Below are positions 43,980-52,339 of a DNA stretch of 57,603 bases, in pieces (position 1 is the stretch's first letter; each line of letters starts with the position of its first letter). The DNA is from DAOTWA01 sp034435955 (GTDB taxonomy: Bacteria; Chloroflexota; Anaerolineae; Anaerolineales; Anaerolineaceae). A program made the position numbers and the translations under genes. The notes under the pieces were generated by a model. The model saw nothing but the letters and a program-made list of their open reading frames with translations, was not told the origin of the DNA and did no database searches. The stretch is taken from positions 1 to 57,603 of the forward strand of contig DAOTWA010000072.1 of NCBI GenBank assembly GCA_034435955.1, written 5' to 3'.

Positions 43980-44248
43980 CAACACATCCCATCGCGGCAG
44001 GCGCTGAAGAGAGAGCCTCGAAACGATCTGTGGAAATCCACTTATTTATACGCTGTCCGCTGCTCGCCCGCTGCTGGCCTCCAGGCGACGAACGGTCAAA
44101 GACGCCTCATCTCTGCGTCCATTTCCCACAAGCGCTCGTTGCTCATACGGCTATATACAATTCAATCATGACAACCTCCAATTGCCGGTGACATTTTCAT
44201 CATCTCTCTTTACAAACGGCAGCCAAAAAACGGCTGACGGCCGCCCGC
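43980..44248. other. Intergenic stretch without a convincing gene
   Basis: Between the receiver-CpaE gene and the phasin promoter. Short minus-strand frames occur, one with GGAGGTTGTC before an ATG at about 44168, but it stops after eight codons. An imperfect hairpin (CAGCC and GGCTG, 44220-44236) lies just before the promoter and could end the upstream transcript. No family was recognised. Confidence 0.4.
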
Positions 44249-44292
44249 TTGACAATTATGACGCAATGCGTTATGATAATGACGCATTGCGT
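44249..44292 (+). promoter_or_regulatory. Phasin-phaR promoter with two palindromic operators
   Basis: A strong promoter TTGACA (44249-44254), 17-bp spacer, TATGAT (44272-44277). One palindrome, ACGCA-A-TGCGT (44261-44271), fills the spacer; a second, ACGCA-T-TGCGT (44282-44292), covers the expected start site. They are exactly 21 bp apart, so a dimeric repressor could bind both on one face of the helix. PhaR proteins elsewhere are autorepressors that bind TGC/GCA-type sites, so the PhaR encoded in this operon is the best candidate. Confidence 0.75.
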
Positions 44293-44355
44293 TACATTGC
44301 CGGTGCGAAAGAGAACCGCTTGAACTCGATCCATTCCGCGTGAAGGAGAGAAACC

Positions 44356-44742
44356 ATGTCTGATACACCCGTCGAACCGGAAATCCTCCAGGAAGGTGAA
44401 AAGGAGGAACAGGGCAAACGCAGCCCACTCTATGAGATCTCGCGCAAAGTGTTACTGGCCGGCATCGGCGCAGCTTCACTGGCTCAGGAAGAACTGGAGA
44501 ACTTCGTGAACAAATTGGTCGAACGCGGCCAGATGGCCGAGAAGGACGCCCGCCGCCTGATCCGCGAGGTGATGGAGCGTCGCGAGAAGCTGGAGCAAGA
44601 ACGGCGGGAGCAGCGCGCCCAACGCGCCCGTAACCAGGTTGCCACCCGCGCTGAGATCGAGGAGCTGACCCGTCGTGTCGCGGAGCTTTCCCGCCAGCTC
44701 GAAGAGTTGCGTAAGACCCTGAGCGGCGGGAGCGGCGCATGA
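44356..44742 (+). CDS. Phasin-family granule-associated protein
   Basis: A 128-residue phasin-like protein. The N-terminus is acidic and disordered; the core YEISRKVLLAGIGAASLAQ followed by ENFVNKLVERGQMAEKDARR matches the PhaI/PhaF-type phasin motif, and the rest is a long charged coiled coil ending in a heptad (LTRRVAELSRQLEELRK). Phasins coat polyhydroxyalkanoate granules. GGAG lies 8 bases before the ATG. It overlaps phaR by four bases. No PHA synthase gene is in this window, so the pair may have another target or the synthase lies elsewhere. Confidence 0.85.
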   Translation: MSDTPVEPEILQEGEKEEQGKRSPLYEISRKVLLAGIGAASLAQEELENFVNKLVERGQMAEKDARRLIREVMERREKLEQERREQRAQRARNQVATRAEIEELTRRVAELSRQLEELRKTLSGGSGA

Positions 44743-45305
44743 CCATCATCAAGCGCTACTCCAACCGCAAATTGTACGACACCGGCGCGCGCCGCTACAT
44801 AACCCTCGATGAGATCGCCGAGAGGGTGCGGCAGGGTGAAGAGGTGAGCGTGATCGATCACGCCAGCGGGGAAAACCTGACCACGCTCACCCTCCTGCAG
44901 GCGCTCTTCGAGCAACAAAAAAAGGTGGGGGGATTGTTCCCGCAAGTGCTGCTCACTCGACTGATTCGTTCGGGGAGCGGCGCCTTGAGCAGTTTGCGGG
45001 AAGCCTGGGCAGCCACCTTTGACTTCGAGGGGCGCTTTCTCGATGAGCTGCGCCGCCGGCTTGACCGTCTGGTTGCCCTGCGTCTGTTGGCCGAGGACCA
45101 GGCCGCACGTCTGTTCGATCAACTCAGCGCAATCAGACCCACCGCCCCTTCCGATGAATCGCGGGGGGCGCCTGAATCCGAAGCAGCCCTACCCGATGAG
45201 GAAACGCCTACTTTGGAGGCGCTCGAGTCCCTGCGCCTCCAGATAGAGGCGTTGGAAGCTCAAATCGCCGCGCTCAAAGGCGCTGATCCTTCAACGGCGG
45301 CATAA
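44739..45305 (+). CDS. phaR: Polyhydroxyalkanoate synthesis regulator PhaR
   Basis: A 188-residue protein with the N-terminal PHB/PHA accumulation regulator DNA-binding domain: IIKRYSNRKLYDTGARRYIT, LDEIAERVRQGEEVSVID and GENLTTLTLLQ. The rest is a coiled coil rich in Leu and Glu (about residues 95-185). PhaR represses phasin genes and leaves DNA when granules form. The start overlaps the phasin stop (ATGA). Its own operon promoter carries two matching palindromes, consistent with autorepression. Confidence 0.93.
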   Translation: MTIIKRYSNRKLYDTGARRYITLDEIAERVRQGEEVSVIDHASGENLTTLTLLQALFEQQKKVGGLFPQVLLTRLIRSGSGALSSLREAWAATFDFEGRFLDELRRRLDRLVALRLLAEDQAARLFDQLSAIRPTAPSDESRGAPESEAALPDEETPTLEALESLRLQIEALEAQIAALKGADPSTAA

Positions 45306-45448
45306 GCCCCTTCCCATTGCCAAACCAAATACGCGATGACAAACATCATCTCAACGGGTTCTTATTGTCGCATGCCCATGACCGGCGCCTGTGATATGAT
45401 AAGGTTGCCTGTTTTTCTTTCCCCATTCACAAAGGAGGTAAATCGAGA

Positions 45449-46564
45449 ATGACGGAAGGCCTGCTCAAGCTGATGATCCCCGGACCGATCCAGCCTGACA
45501 GCGAGGTTCTGGCGGCCATGGGGGGCCCTGTGCGTGCCCATTATGGGGCAGGGTTCACACGCTATTACGCCGAAACCACCGCTCTGTTGCAACGCGTTTT
45601 CGAAACCCGCGGCGATGTGTACATTATGCCCGGATCGGGAACTGCGGCAATCGACGCCTGCATCGGCAGCGCATTCTCCAGCGGCGAGAAGATCTTGATC
45701 GGCGTGAACGGCTTTTTCGGTGAACGCCTGGAAAGCATTGCCGCCAGTTACGGCTTGCAGGTGGTGGCCGTGACGGCCGAATGGGGCCAGCCGCTGCGCT
45801 CCGAGGACTTCGCCGCCGCTTTCCGCGCCCACCCGGACGCCAGGGGAGCGGCGGTCGTTCATCTTGAGACGTCAACGGCGGTGGTCAATCCGGTGGCCGA
45901 AATCGGTGCTGAGGTGCGCAAGGCCGGCGGGGTCTTCATCGTGGACGCGGTCTCATCCCTGGGTGGATTGCCGGTGCGCATGGATGAAGCCTGCATCGAT
46001 CTGTGCGCCTCGGCCACGCAAAAATGCCTCGGCGCGCCGCCCGGCCTGGCGCCGGTCGCCATCGGACCACGCGCCTGGGAATTCATCGACCAGAATCCGA
46101 GCAAAGGCCACGGCTGGTACAGCGATCTGCGCGTCTGGCGCTGGTATGCGCTCAATTGGGGCGATTGGCATCCCTTCCCGGTAACCATGGCCACCAGCAA
46201 CGTCGTGGCTTTGCGCACCAGCCTGGACCAGCTCCTGGCCGAGGGCATCCCGCAGCGTTTGGAGCGCTACCGCAGCCTGGCGCTGCGCCTGCGCGCTGGC
46301 CTACGCCGCATTGGCATGCAACCCTTCACACCTGACGAAATGCTCGCCCCGGTGCTTACTGCCGTGTACGCGCCGGAAGGCGTCGACAGCGGCGAAATCG
46401 TCAAATTCCTCGAAGAGAAGTACCGCATTAAGATCTCGGGCGGGCTGGGCGAACTCAAAGCGCGTATATTCCGCATCGGCCACATGTCGCCCACCGTCTC
46501 CGAGGCAGATATCGATGAAGTGCTGGATGCGCTGGCCGAATTCGAGCGGGTAAAGGTTCACTGA
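45449..46564 (+). CDS. Class V aminotransferase (alanine-glyoxylate/serine type)
   Basis: A 371-residue pyridoxal phosphate enzyme of the AGXT family. It begins with the family motif IPGPIQPDSEVL and has the PLP lysine in SATQKCLGAPPG, the aspartate in FIVDAVSSLGG and the arginine of the substrate pocket near RIFRIGHMSP. Members use alanine, serine or phosphonates with glyoxylate or pyruvate; the exact pair cannot be read here. AAAGGAGG lies 11 bases before the ATG. An extended -10 (TGATATGAT) precedes it near 45390. A terminator hairpin follows. Confidence 0.93.
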   Translation: MTEGLLKLMIPGPIQPDSEVLAAMGGPVRAHYGAGFTRYYAETTALLQRVFETRGDVYIMPGSGTAAIDACIGSAFSSGEKILIGVNGFFGERLESIAASYGLQVVAVTAEWGQPLRSEDFAAAFRAHPDARGAAVVHLETSTAVVNPVAEIGAEVRKAGGVFIVDAVSSLGGLPVRMDEACIDLCASATQKCLGAPPGLAPVAIGPRAWEFIDQNPSKGHGWYSDLRVWRWYALNWGDWHPFPVTMATSNVVALRTSLDQLLAEGIPQRLERYRSLALRLRAGLRRIGMQPFTPDEMLAPVLTAVYAPEGVDSGEIVKFLEEKYRIKISGGLGELKARIFRIGHMSPTVSEADIDEVLDALAEFERVKVH

Positions 46565-46600
46565 ATATCCCGGAGGTCTTCACCACCGAATAAGACGGCA

Positions 46601-46645
46601 TCACAGGGTTTTGGCTTGACAAAGTCAAAGCCCTGTGAATTTTAT
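46601..46645 (+). terminator. Rho-independent terminator
   Basis: TCACAGGG (46601-46608) pairs with CCCTGTGA (46631-46638), with inner pairs GGCTTGAC/GTCAA, then ATTTTATT. It follows the aminotransferase gene. Confidence 0.85.
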
Positions 46646-46776
46646 TCATCTCGACCAAAGGTGCCGTGCCCAGAAGCCACCCCCTGAAACAGATAACCCG
46701 TACAGGCTTTTGCATCGCCAGCCCAATTGTGACCGGTGACCCTCCCTCAAGGTTATAATAACCAGCGGGGAATCGT

Positions 46777-46887
46777 ATGTCGAACTTTTCCGAAACTGGT
46801 AGGCGGATCTTGCGCGCTTTTCAAAAAGCTGGTCGGTTTGGTCATGCTCACAGTGCCCTGGCCGTCGCACGGCTGGCAGGAATCTGA
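46777..46887 (+). CDS. Possible 36-residue small protein
   Basis: A short frame MSNFSETGRRILRAFQKAGR and onward, ending LAVARLAGI. GGGGA lies 7 bases before the ATG and TATAAT lies about 20 bases upstream (46754-46759), so it may be expressed. It has a basic, helical character. No family is recognised and the length is at the limit of what can be trusted. Confidence 0.3.
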   Translation: MSNFSETGRRILRAFQKAGRFGHAHSALAVARLAGI

Positions 46888-46962
46888 CGAAACAGCGTGG
46901 GATTGCCTGTTGGATGCTGCCGTGCGACCCCTGACTAAAGCCGATCGGCCTTCGGAGGGCAA

Positions 46963-48660
46963 ATGAACCAGGCAAAACTGCGCGCCCGTTACCGGCGCAT
47001 CCTCTATTTCTTCTTCCGCCAGATTGTCAGCTTCATTTTTTGGGAGCTCATTCTCTCGCGCATTGGGCTGCGCCGACTGGCGCGCCGCACCCGCACCGCC
47101 CGTTATCGCAATGCCGCCGTGCAGTTCCGCGCCATGGCCATCCAGCTTGGCGGTCTGATGATCAAAGTAGGCCAGTTCCTCTCCGCCCGCCTGGACGTGC
47201 TCCCGCCCGAAATCACCGACGAACTTTCCGGTCTGCAGGATGAGGTTCCTCCCGAGGACGTGGCCGGCATCCGCGCTCTGGCCGAAAAGGAGCTCGGAGT
47301 CCCCCTGGAAAAGAAATTCGCACGCTTCGATCCCATTCCGTTGGCGGCGGCTTCATTAGGGCAGGTGCACCGCGCCCAGCTTTGCGTGGAGGGGAACAAT
47401 TCGCCTGAAGATCAGCCCTTCTGTGATGTGGTGGTCAAGATACAGCGGCCGTACATCGAACAGCTCATTGAGGTCGATCTCTCGGCCTTGCGCCGCGTAG
47501 GCCGCTGGCTGGAGCATTACCGGCCAATCCGCAAACGCGCCGACGTGCGCGCACTGATCGAAGAGTTCGCTTCCACCGTCTATGAGGAAATCGACTACCT
47601 GGCTGAAGGGCGCAATGCCGAGATATTCAGTGAAAACTTCCGCGACCAGCCTTCGGTGCACGTCCCGCGGGTGGTGTGGAGCGCCACCACCAAACGCGTC
47701 CTCACCCTGGAGGACGTGTACGCGATCAAGATCACCGATTACGACGCGATCACCGCCGCCGGCATCGATCGGGCTGAGGTCGCTCGTCGTCTGATCGATA
47801 CCTATTTCCAGCAGATCTTCGAGGATGGCTTCTTCCACGCCGATCCCCATCCGGGCAATCTGTTCGTTACGCCTCTGCCGACCTCGTCCGAGGACGGCTC
47901 ACCAGCCTGGCAGTTGACCTTTGTCGACTTCGGCATGGTTGGCCGCGTGCCCGCCAATTTGAAAGCCGGCCTGCGCGAGCTGATCATCGCCATCGGCACG
48001 CGGGATGCCTCGCGCGTGGTGCGCGCCTACCAGCAGATCGGCGTGCTCTTGCCTGGCGCCGACCTCGCCTTAATCGAACAGGCCGAAGCGCAGCTCTTCG
48101 ATCGCTTCTGGGGCAAATCAATGAACGAGCTGCGCGACATGAGCCTGGAGGAAATCCACCGCTTTGCTCACCAGTTCCGCGAGCTGATTTACACCATGCC
48201 CTTCCAGATTCCCCACAACCTGCTGCTGCTCGGCCGTTGCGTGGCCATCCTGTCTGGCATGGCCACCGGCCTGGACCCCCAATTCAACCTCTGGGACCAG
48301 TTGGTGCCATACGCCCAGCAGTTAGTGCAGGAGGAGACCACCGGCAACTGGCGTCAGTGGCTTTCCGAGTTTGGCGAAGTGGCCCGCGCCCTGTTTTCCG
48401 TTCCTACCCAGGCTGCGCGGGTGCTATCCATTATGGAACGCGGCGAGCTGAAGGTGGCGGCGCCCCAGATTTCCCGCCAGGTTGCGCGCCTCGAAGCGGC
48501 GGTCAACCGGCTGGCCGTCATGCTGGCTTTCGCTGCCCTGTTGTTGAGCGGCATACAACTCCTCCAAGCTGGACGGACCACCTTCGCCATCGTCCTCCTG
48601 GTCGCCGCGTTGATGGCCCTGTTTGCCGCCCTGTTTTCCCGCAGCAACCATTCTGACTGA
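46963..48660 (+). CDS. ABC1/AarF/UbiB family kinase-like protein
   Basis: A 565-residue protein with the UbiB family marks: the KxGQ motif as KVGQFLSAR, the Ala-rich loop AAASLGQVHRA, the catalytic-region HADPHPGNL and the metal-binding VDFGMVGR. Two C-terminal hydrophobic helices (about residues 515-555) anchor it to the membrane. UbiB proteins support quinone synthesis or lipid handling; in a quinone-using respiratory organism this fits with the cytochromes in the window. GGAGGG lies before the ATG. Confidence 0.93.
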   Translation: MNQAKLRARYRRILYFFFRQIVSFIFWELILSRIGLRRLARRTRTARYRNAAVQFRAMAIQLGGLMIKVGQFLSARLDVLPPEITDELSGLQDEVPPEDVAGIRALAEKELGVPLEKKFARFDPIPLAAASLGQVHRAQLCVEGNNSPEDQPFCDVVVKIQRPYIEQLIEVDLSALRRVGRWLEHYRPIRKRADVRALIEEFASTVYEEIDYLAEGRNAEIFSENFRDQPSVHVPRVVWSATTKRVLTLEDVYAIKITDYDAITAAGIDRAEVARRLIDTYFQQIFEDGFFHADPHPGNLFVTPLPTSSEDGSPAWQLTFVDFGMVGRVPANLKAGLRELIIAIGTRDASRVVRAYQQIGVLLPGADLALIEQAEAQLFDRFWGKSMNELRDMSLEEIHRFAHQFRELIYTMPFQIPHNLLLLGRCVAILSGMATGLDPQFNLWDQLVPYAQQLVQEETTGNWRQWLSEFGEVARALFSVPTQAARVLSIMERGELKVAAPQISRQVARLEAAVNRLAVMLAFAALLLSGIQLLQAGRTTFAIVLLVAALMALFAALFSRSNHSD

Positions 48661-48679
48661 TGGGTGAAGAATTAAATAA

Positions 48680-48705
48680 TGGGCCTGCCGCAGAGAGCAG
48701 GCCCA
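48680..48705. terminator. Convergent terminator
   Basis: A 9-bp stem (TGGGCCTGC and GCAGGCCCA, 8-base loop) between the UbiB gene and the small minus-strand gene. On the minus strand it is followed by TTATTTAATTC. Confidence 0.7.
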
Positions 48706-48730
48706 CCGTTGAATCACCAGGCTAAAGCAG

Positions 48731-48973
48731 TCAGGCTTTTTTGGCGCTCTTCTCGGACGTCTCGCTGCCCTCGAAGCGCTCCAGCGCGTGGTCGATCATG
48801 CTGCGCCAGGCCAACAGCATCGCCTTGCGCGCCTTGCGGCGGTGCTCGATGAAGCTGGGTGGGAATAGCCCTTCCCAGCTCATGCGCATTTCCTCACGCG
48901 CCTCGCGGAAGTGTTCCCGCGCCTCATCCGGTATCCAATGTTTAAAATGCTTGTGGGTGGTTTCCTCGGCCAT
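48731..48973 (-). CDS. Hypothetical small helical protein
   Basis: An 80-residue protein of unknown family. It is rich in charged and aromatic residues (EEMRMSWEGLFPPSFIEHRRKA) and predicted to be helical, with no membrane segment. AAGGAGT lies 8 bases before the ATG, which supports real translation, and a terminator follows. A lysine-rich end (KSAKKA) may contact nucleic acid or acidic partners, but this is only a guess. Confidence 0.65.
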   Translation of the reverse strand: MAEETTHKHFKHWIPDEAREHFREAREEMRMSWEGLFPPSFIEHRRKARKAMLLAWRSMIDHALERFEGSETSEKSAKKA

Positions 48974-49104
48974 AGTTCCAACTCCTTGATCGTAAACCCA
49001 TTATAGCGCGTTCTCGCCGGATATGTGTAAATTGATTTATGAAAATTTATGGGGACAATGTTTATAAATTTAAAAGCCAGCCTTGCGAAGCGGCTCCTTA
49101 GGGG

Positions 49105-49218
49105 CTACGCCCTCACCTTGGAGAAGCGCGCTTTGACTGCATCACAAAGCCGCTGAATGGAGTCATGCGCCTCTGCGAAACGTGGATCAGCGGATGCGTG
49201 TTCCAATTTGCGCAGTCC
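49105..49218 (-). pseudogene. Possible 3' remnant of a lost gene
   Basis: A 37-codon minus-strand frame without a start codon reads HASADPRFAEAHDSIQRLCD and continues AVKARFSKVRA before a stop. It has a natural protein-like composition and is blocked upstream by an in-frame stop, so it may be the tail of a decayed gene. The rest of the 324-bp gap (48974-49297) holds nothing else I can support. Confidence 0.25.
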
Positions 49219-49297
49219 CTATCCGTGATGCGATTCTTAAAGTTCATCCAACCAGACTTACGCGCAACTTGAAAGGCGAGAATGAGAAAAAGTCGGT

Positions 49298-49825
49298 TTA
49301 CGGATACAACCCGGGGTTGATAAAAGGCACCAACGCCAGGATAACCGCCTGCTCATACAACCTGGCGCGTTGGACCACATCGCCTGTCAGCAGTCCAATG
49401 GCCCCGTTTTCCTGCTTGGAATTGGAGCGACCAAAGACGGCATCGTCGGCCTCGCCCAGCTCGGCGCCATCGCGCACCATTTCCGCCACCCGCGGCGGCA
49501 GGAAAAACGTGCCTGTGCGCGCCTTCCCTTCCCGCTTGCGATCGAGGATCACCACCCATGCGAAGGCTGCCAACCCGCCGGCCAGCTCATCCACTCCGCC
49601 TTCCACGCCCACCCAAAAATCGGCCTCTGGCATCCCTGTGCGGGCTCCCAGGGCGCGGTTGTTCGCCCCTGTCAGCGTCTCCCCGTCGGAGAACGGCTGG
49701 GCGCGCACCCCTGAAGGCACATCGATGCACACAAGCTCGAATTCCGTATGAGGAAAAACCTGCCCGAAGCCGCCCAAGACGGCCTGCTTCTTAACCGGAT
49801 TGCGCGAGGCGAGCACAATTCGCAT
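49298..49825 (-). CDS. YjjX-type inosine/xanthosine triphosphatase
   Basis: A 175-residue house-cleaning NTPase. The start MRIVLASRNPVKKQAVLGGF, the segment ARTGMPEADFWVGVEGGVD and the C-terminal GLLTGDVVQRARLYEQAV are family marks. Such enzymes hydrolyse ITP and XTP to keep them out of nucleic acids. The ATG at 49825 overlaps the stop of the M23 peptidase gene by one base in ATGA, so the two are probably translated together. An alternative TTG at 49828 is less likely. Confidence 0.9.
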   Translation of the reverse strand: MRIVLASRNPVKKQAVLGGFGQVFPHTEFELVCIDVPSGVRAQPFSDGETLTGANNRALGARTGMPEADFWVGVEGGVDELAGGLAAFAWVVILDRKREGKARTGTFFLPPRVAEMVRDGAELGEADDAVFGRSNSKQENGAIGLLTGDVVQRARLYEQAVILALVPFINPGLYP

Positions 49826-50913
49826 CAAGGCGCCGGCAGAACCTTCCAGGGATTGATAAAGCCTCCCTCATAGCGCACCTCGAAATGCAGGTGCGGTCCG
49901 GTCGAATTTCCAGTGCTGCCGGCCAGGCCGATGAGTTGGCCCCTGGCCACGCTCTGACCGCATTGCACCTTGATGCCGCTCAGATGGGCGTACAGCGTTT
50001 GATAGCCGTTGCCGTGATCAATCATGACCATGTTGCCGTATCCGCCCGCGATCGCCCCGGCGTAGATCACCACCCCGCTGTCGGCCGCCCACACGGCCGT
50101 GCCCAATCCAGCGGCGATGTCGATGCCCAGGTGGCCCGACCAGAAATCGTTGCCCGAGAGATAGTGGTTGACCGTTGGCCAGATGAAAGCGCCCGAGCCA
50201 TACGCGCCGCCGCTGACGTCGCAGCCCCCCGGCCCCAGGATATTCTTGAGCACCCCCGCCCGCCCGCGCGCCACGATCGGTACAATCCACTGCACGAACT
50301 CGCGGTGCCCGCCGGGAACCATGATGTACGTGCCCGGCGCGATGACTGGATTGCTGATGTCGAGATCGTTCCCTGGCCAGGTGAGGATGTCTTCCACCGT
50401 TGCGCCGTAGCGGTCCGCCACGCCTTGCAGCGTGTCGCCTGCCTGCCATTTGTACAGAATGCCGTTCGTAGGTGGAATCTTGAGCACCTGGCCGATGCTC
50501 AGCATATCCGGATTGTCCTTCAGCACGTCGTAATTGGCCCACATGACCGATTCGGGCGTGATGTTGAACTGTTTGGCAATTCCAAATATCGAATCCCCCT
50601 TCTGGACGGTGTAATCGATCGCCTTATCCGTCCACCCATCCGGATGACTGGTGTGGGCGTCGGCTTCTCGCTCCACACCGATCGGCGCGAGTGTCGGCAA
50701 ATCGGGCAGGGCAAGGCGCGAATTGGCCGCCAGGGTAGGGGAGCTGGCTGCACTCCCCGAGAAAGCCTGCCCCGGTCTCCAAACATAGGCGCCCAGCATG
50801 GCAATAACCACGATCGCGGTGGCTGCCCAACTGATCAGATCGCGGTATGCGCTCAACCAGGATAAGAACGCTGGGGGGCGTGGGGAATTTTTCTCAGGCG
50901 GGGATGCGGTCAT
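49825..50913 (-). CDS. LysM-M23 cell wall endopeptidase
   Basis: A 362-residue membrane-anchored peptidase. After a transmembrane helix (about 25-45) come LysM 1 (YTVQKGDSIFGIAKQFNITP), LysM 2 (YKWQAGDTLQGVADRYGATV) and an M23 domain with zinc ligands in HLGIDIAAG and HLHFE and the catalytic histidine in YAHLSG. M23 enzymes cut peptide cross-links of the cell wall. The ATG at 50913 (MTASPPEK) is preferred to 50928. The gene is part of a minus-strand run from the YcgN gene to YjjX. Confidence 0.92.
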   Translation of the reverse strand: MTASPPEKNSPRPPAFLSWLSAYRDLISWAATAIVVIAMLGAYVWRPGQAFSGSAASSPTLAANSRLALPDLPTLAPIGVEREADAHTSHPDGWTDKAIDYTVQKGDSIFGIAKQFNITPESVMWANYDVLKDNPDMLSIGQVLKIPPTNGILYKWQAGDTLQGVADRYGATVEDILTWPGNDLDISNPVIAPGTYIMVPGGHREFVQWIVPIVARGRAGVLKNILGPGGCDVSGGAYGSGAFIWPTVNHYLSGNDFWSGHLGIDIAAGLGTAVWAADSGVVIYAGAIAGGYGNMVMIDHGNGYQTLYAHLSGIKVQCGQSVARGQLIGLAGSTGNSTGPHLHFEVRYEGGFINPWKVLPAP

Positions 50914-50983
50914 AAGCGAACGCGGCAATTATAGCACGGTAATGCTGTCATTCCCCTGGGCAGCTTGGGCGCTGCTTCAGGGA

Positions 50984-51211
50984 TCATCTTTCCAGGAGTA
51001 AGGTGACATCCTTCAAAGTTTGAGCGCGCATGAATTCCTCTTCCCGTATTTCTCGCGCGAATTCACGCTCTAAAGCGATACGAAAGCCGGCCAGCTCCAG
51101 ATCGTCCATCTCCAGGTCGGCCCACAAACGGGCGTCGGGGGTAACCCGCCAGTCTTCGACGCCCAATCGCTCCACTACCAGGGATTTAACGCGTTCAAAA
51201 GTGCTGCCCAT
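50984..51211 (-). CDS. Acyl carrier-like protein lacking the attachment serine
   Basis: A 75-residue acidic four-helix protein that aligns well with acyl carrier proteins: FERVKSLVVERLGV at the start and ADLEMDDLELAGFRIALERE in place of the usual DLGADSLD motif. Asp37 replaces the serine that carries phosphopantetheine, so it should not accept acyl groups. It may be a structural or regulatory ACP relative. The start has only GAGAG 3-7 bases upstream. It lies between the YcgN-type gene (23 bp) and the M23 gene (70 bp). Confidence 0.8.
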   Translation of the reverse strand: MGSTFERVKSLVVERLGVEDWRVTPDARLWADLEMDDLELAGFRIALEREFAREIREEEFMRAQTLKDVTLLLER

Positions 51212-51234
51212 TCGCTCTCAACTGTCTTCAAGGA

Positions 51235-51684
51235 TCATTTGAGATCATCCACGATGTAAGCTTCCAGATGGTTCATGTCGGTGCTGCGTTCAGGGATCGT
51301 CTTACGCCGCACGGATATGCCCGCCGTGTGCACAGATTTTGGAGTTCCCGATACCAATGGATGCCACCAGTACAGGTCTTTGCCTTCCGCCAGGAGGCGA
51401 TACGCACACGTCTCAGGCAGCCAGCCGGCCGTGCGCGCCAGCTCAGGCGTGACGACCAGGCAGGTGGGCACCAGGCGGGTGCGCTCGCTGTATGCCTGGC
51501 AGCGGCAATGGTATCGGTCGAGCAGGCGGCAGACCACATTGGTGTAGTAGATCTCACCCGTTTCTTCGTCTTGCAGCTTGAACAGACAGCAGCGCCCGCA
51601 GCCGTCACATAGGGATTCCCACTCCCCGGGGGTCATTTCTTCCAGTTTTTTACGTTTCCAAAATGGGAGATCGTCTTTAACCAT
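51235..51684 (-). CDS. YcgN/UPF0260-type cysteine cluster protein
   Basis: A 149-residue protein with the UPF0260 pattern: PFWKRKKLEEMTPGEWESLC, CDGCGRCC, VVCRLLDRYHCRCQAY and LPETCAYRLL. The clustered cysteines are likely to bind a metal or iron-sulphur centre. The function in bacteria is unknown. There is no clear ribosome-binding site at the ATG. It is the first gene of the minus-strand run that includes the ACP-like gene. Confidence 0.9.
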   Translation of the reverse strand: MVKDDLPFWKRKKLEEMTPGEWESLCDGCGRCCLFKLQDEETGEIYYTNVVCRLLDRYHCRCQAYSERTRLVPTCLVVTPELARTAGWLPETCAYRLLAEGKDLYWWHPLVSGTPKSVHTAGISVRRKTIPERSTDMNHLEAYIVDDLK

Positions 51685-51840
51685 AGCAGAGGTGGCAGGA
51701 TGGAACTCACAATGCCCAGCGCAGCAATTCTATCACCAAACAGCGGCTGGCAGCCTGATGAATAGCCGCTTCAAAGGCATGCAAATTCAGAATTGACGTA
51801 AAATCAAGGGGCATCTTTTATCGGAATTCTACGATTGGCC

Positions 51841-52335
51841 ATGGATTTACCCGCGATCATTACCCCCGAACTGATCGGGTATTTGCGCGCTCTGTACCGC
51901 ATGGACTGGCATGGCATTCACGGCTGGCCCCATTGGCTGCGTGTGTGGGAAAATGGCTCCCGCCTGGCTGCCCGCACCGGCGCAGATCTGACCCTGGTGG
52001 CTCTGTTCGCCTTCACCCACGATGTGGCTCGCTTGAACGACGGCTGGGATGTGGATCACGGCCGTCGCGCCGCCGAGATCATCCATGATACGCTTCAGGG
52101 GAAAGTATTCCAGCTTAATGAGAACGACTTAAATCTGCTGCTGGATGCAGTTACCCGCCACAGCCAGGGCATCCTCGAGGCCGATCCAACCGTTCAGACC
52201 TGCTGGGATGCCGACCGCTTGGATCTCGGCCGGGTTGGCTACCGACCCGACCCCGCCCTGCTGTGTACTCCGGCAGCCCGGGATCCCGGCATCATCGAGT
52301 GGGCCTACGAGCGCAGTTTGCGCTGGTGGGAATGA
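51841..52335 (+). CDS. HD-domain hydrolase
   Basis: A 164-residue protein of the HD superfamily with metal-binding residues in HGWPHW, FTHDVAR and CWDADRLDLGRVGY, and a histidine in TRHSQG. HD proteins are metal-dependent phosphohydrolases, often on nucleotides. Near its end, VGYRPDPALLCTPAARD resembles small HD proteins of unknown substrate. The ATG at 51841 is chosen over the TTG at 51835. It converges with the pncB gene with a 4-bp gap, so the two genes share no transcript. Confidence 0.85.
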   Translation: MDLPAIITPELIGYLRALYRMDWHGIHGWPHWLRVWENGSRLAARTGADLTLVALFAFTHDVARLNDGWDVDHGRRAAEIIHDTLQGKVFQLNENDLNLLLDAVTRHSQGILEADPTVQTCWDADRLDLGRVGYRPDPALLCTPAARDPGIIEWAYERSLRWWE

Positions 52336-52339
52336 TTTT

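Noticed and set aside
44165..44260. Short minus-strand frames after GGAGGTTGTC
   Set aside because: The frame stops after eight codons; continuing frames lack starts, so no gene was called.
46736..46966. 76-codon frame upstream of the UbiB gene
   Set aside because: No ribosome-binding site, and it overlaps a better short frame and the UbiB start.
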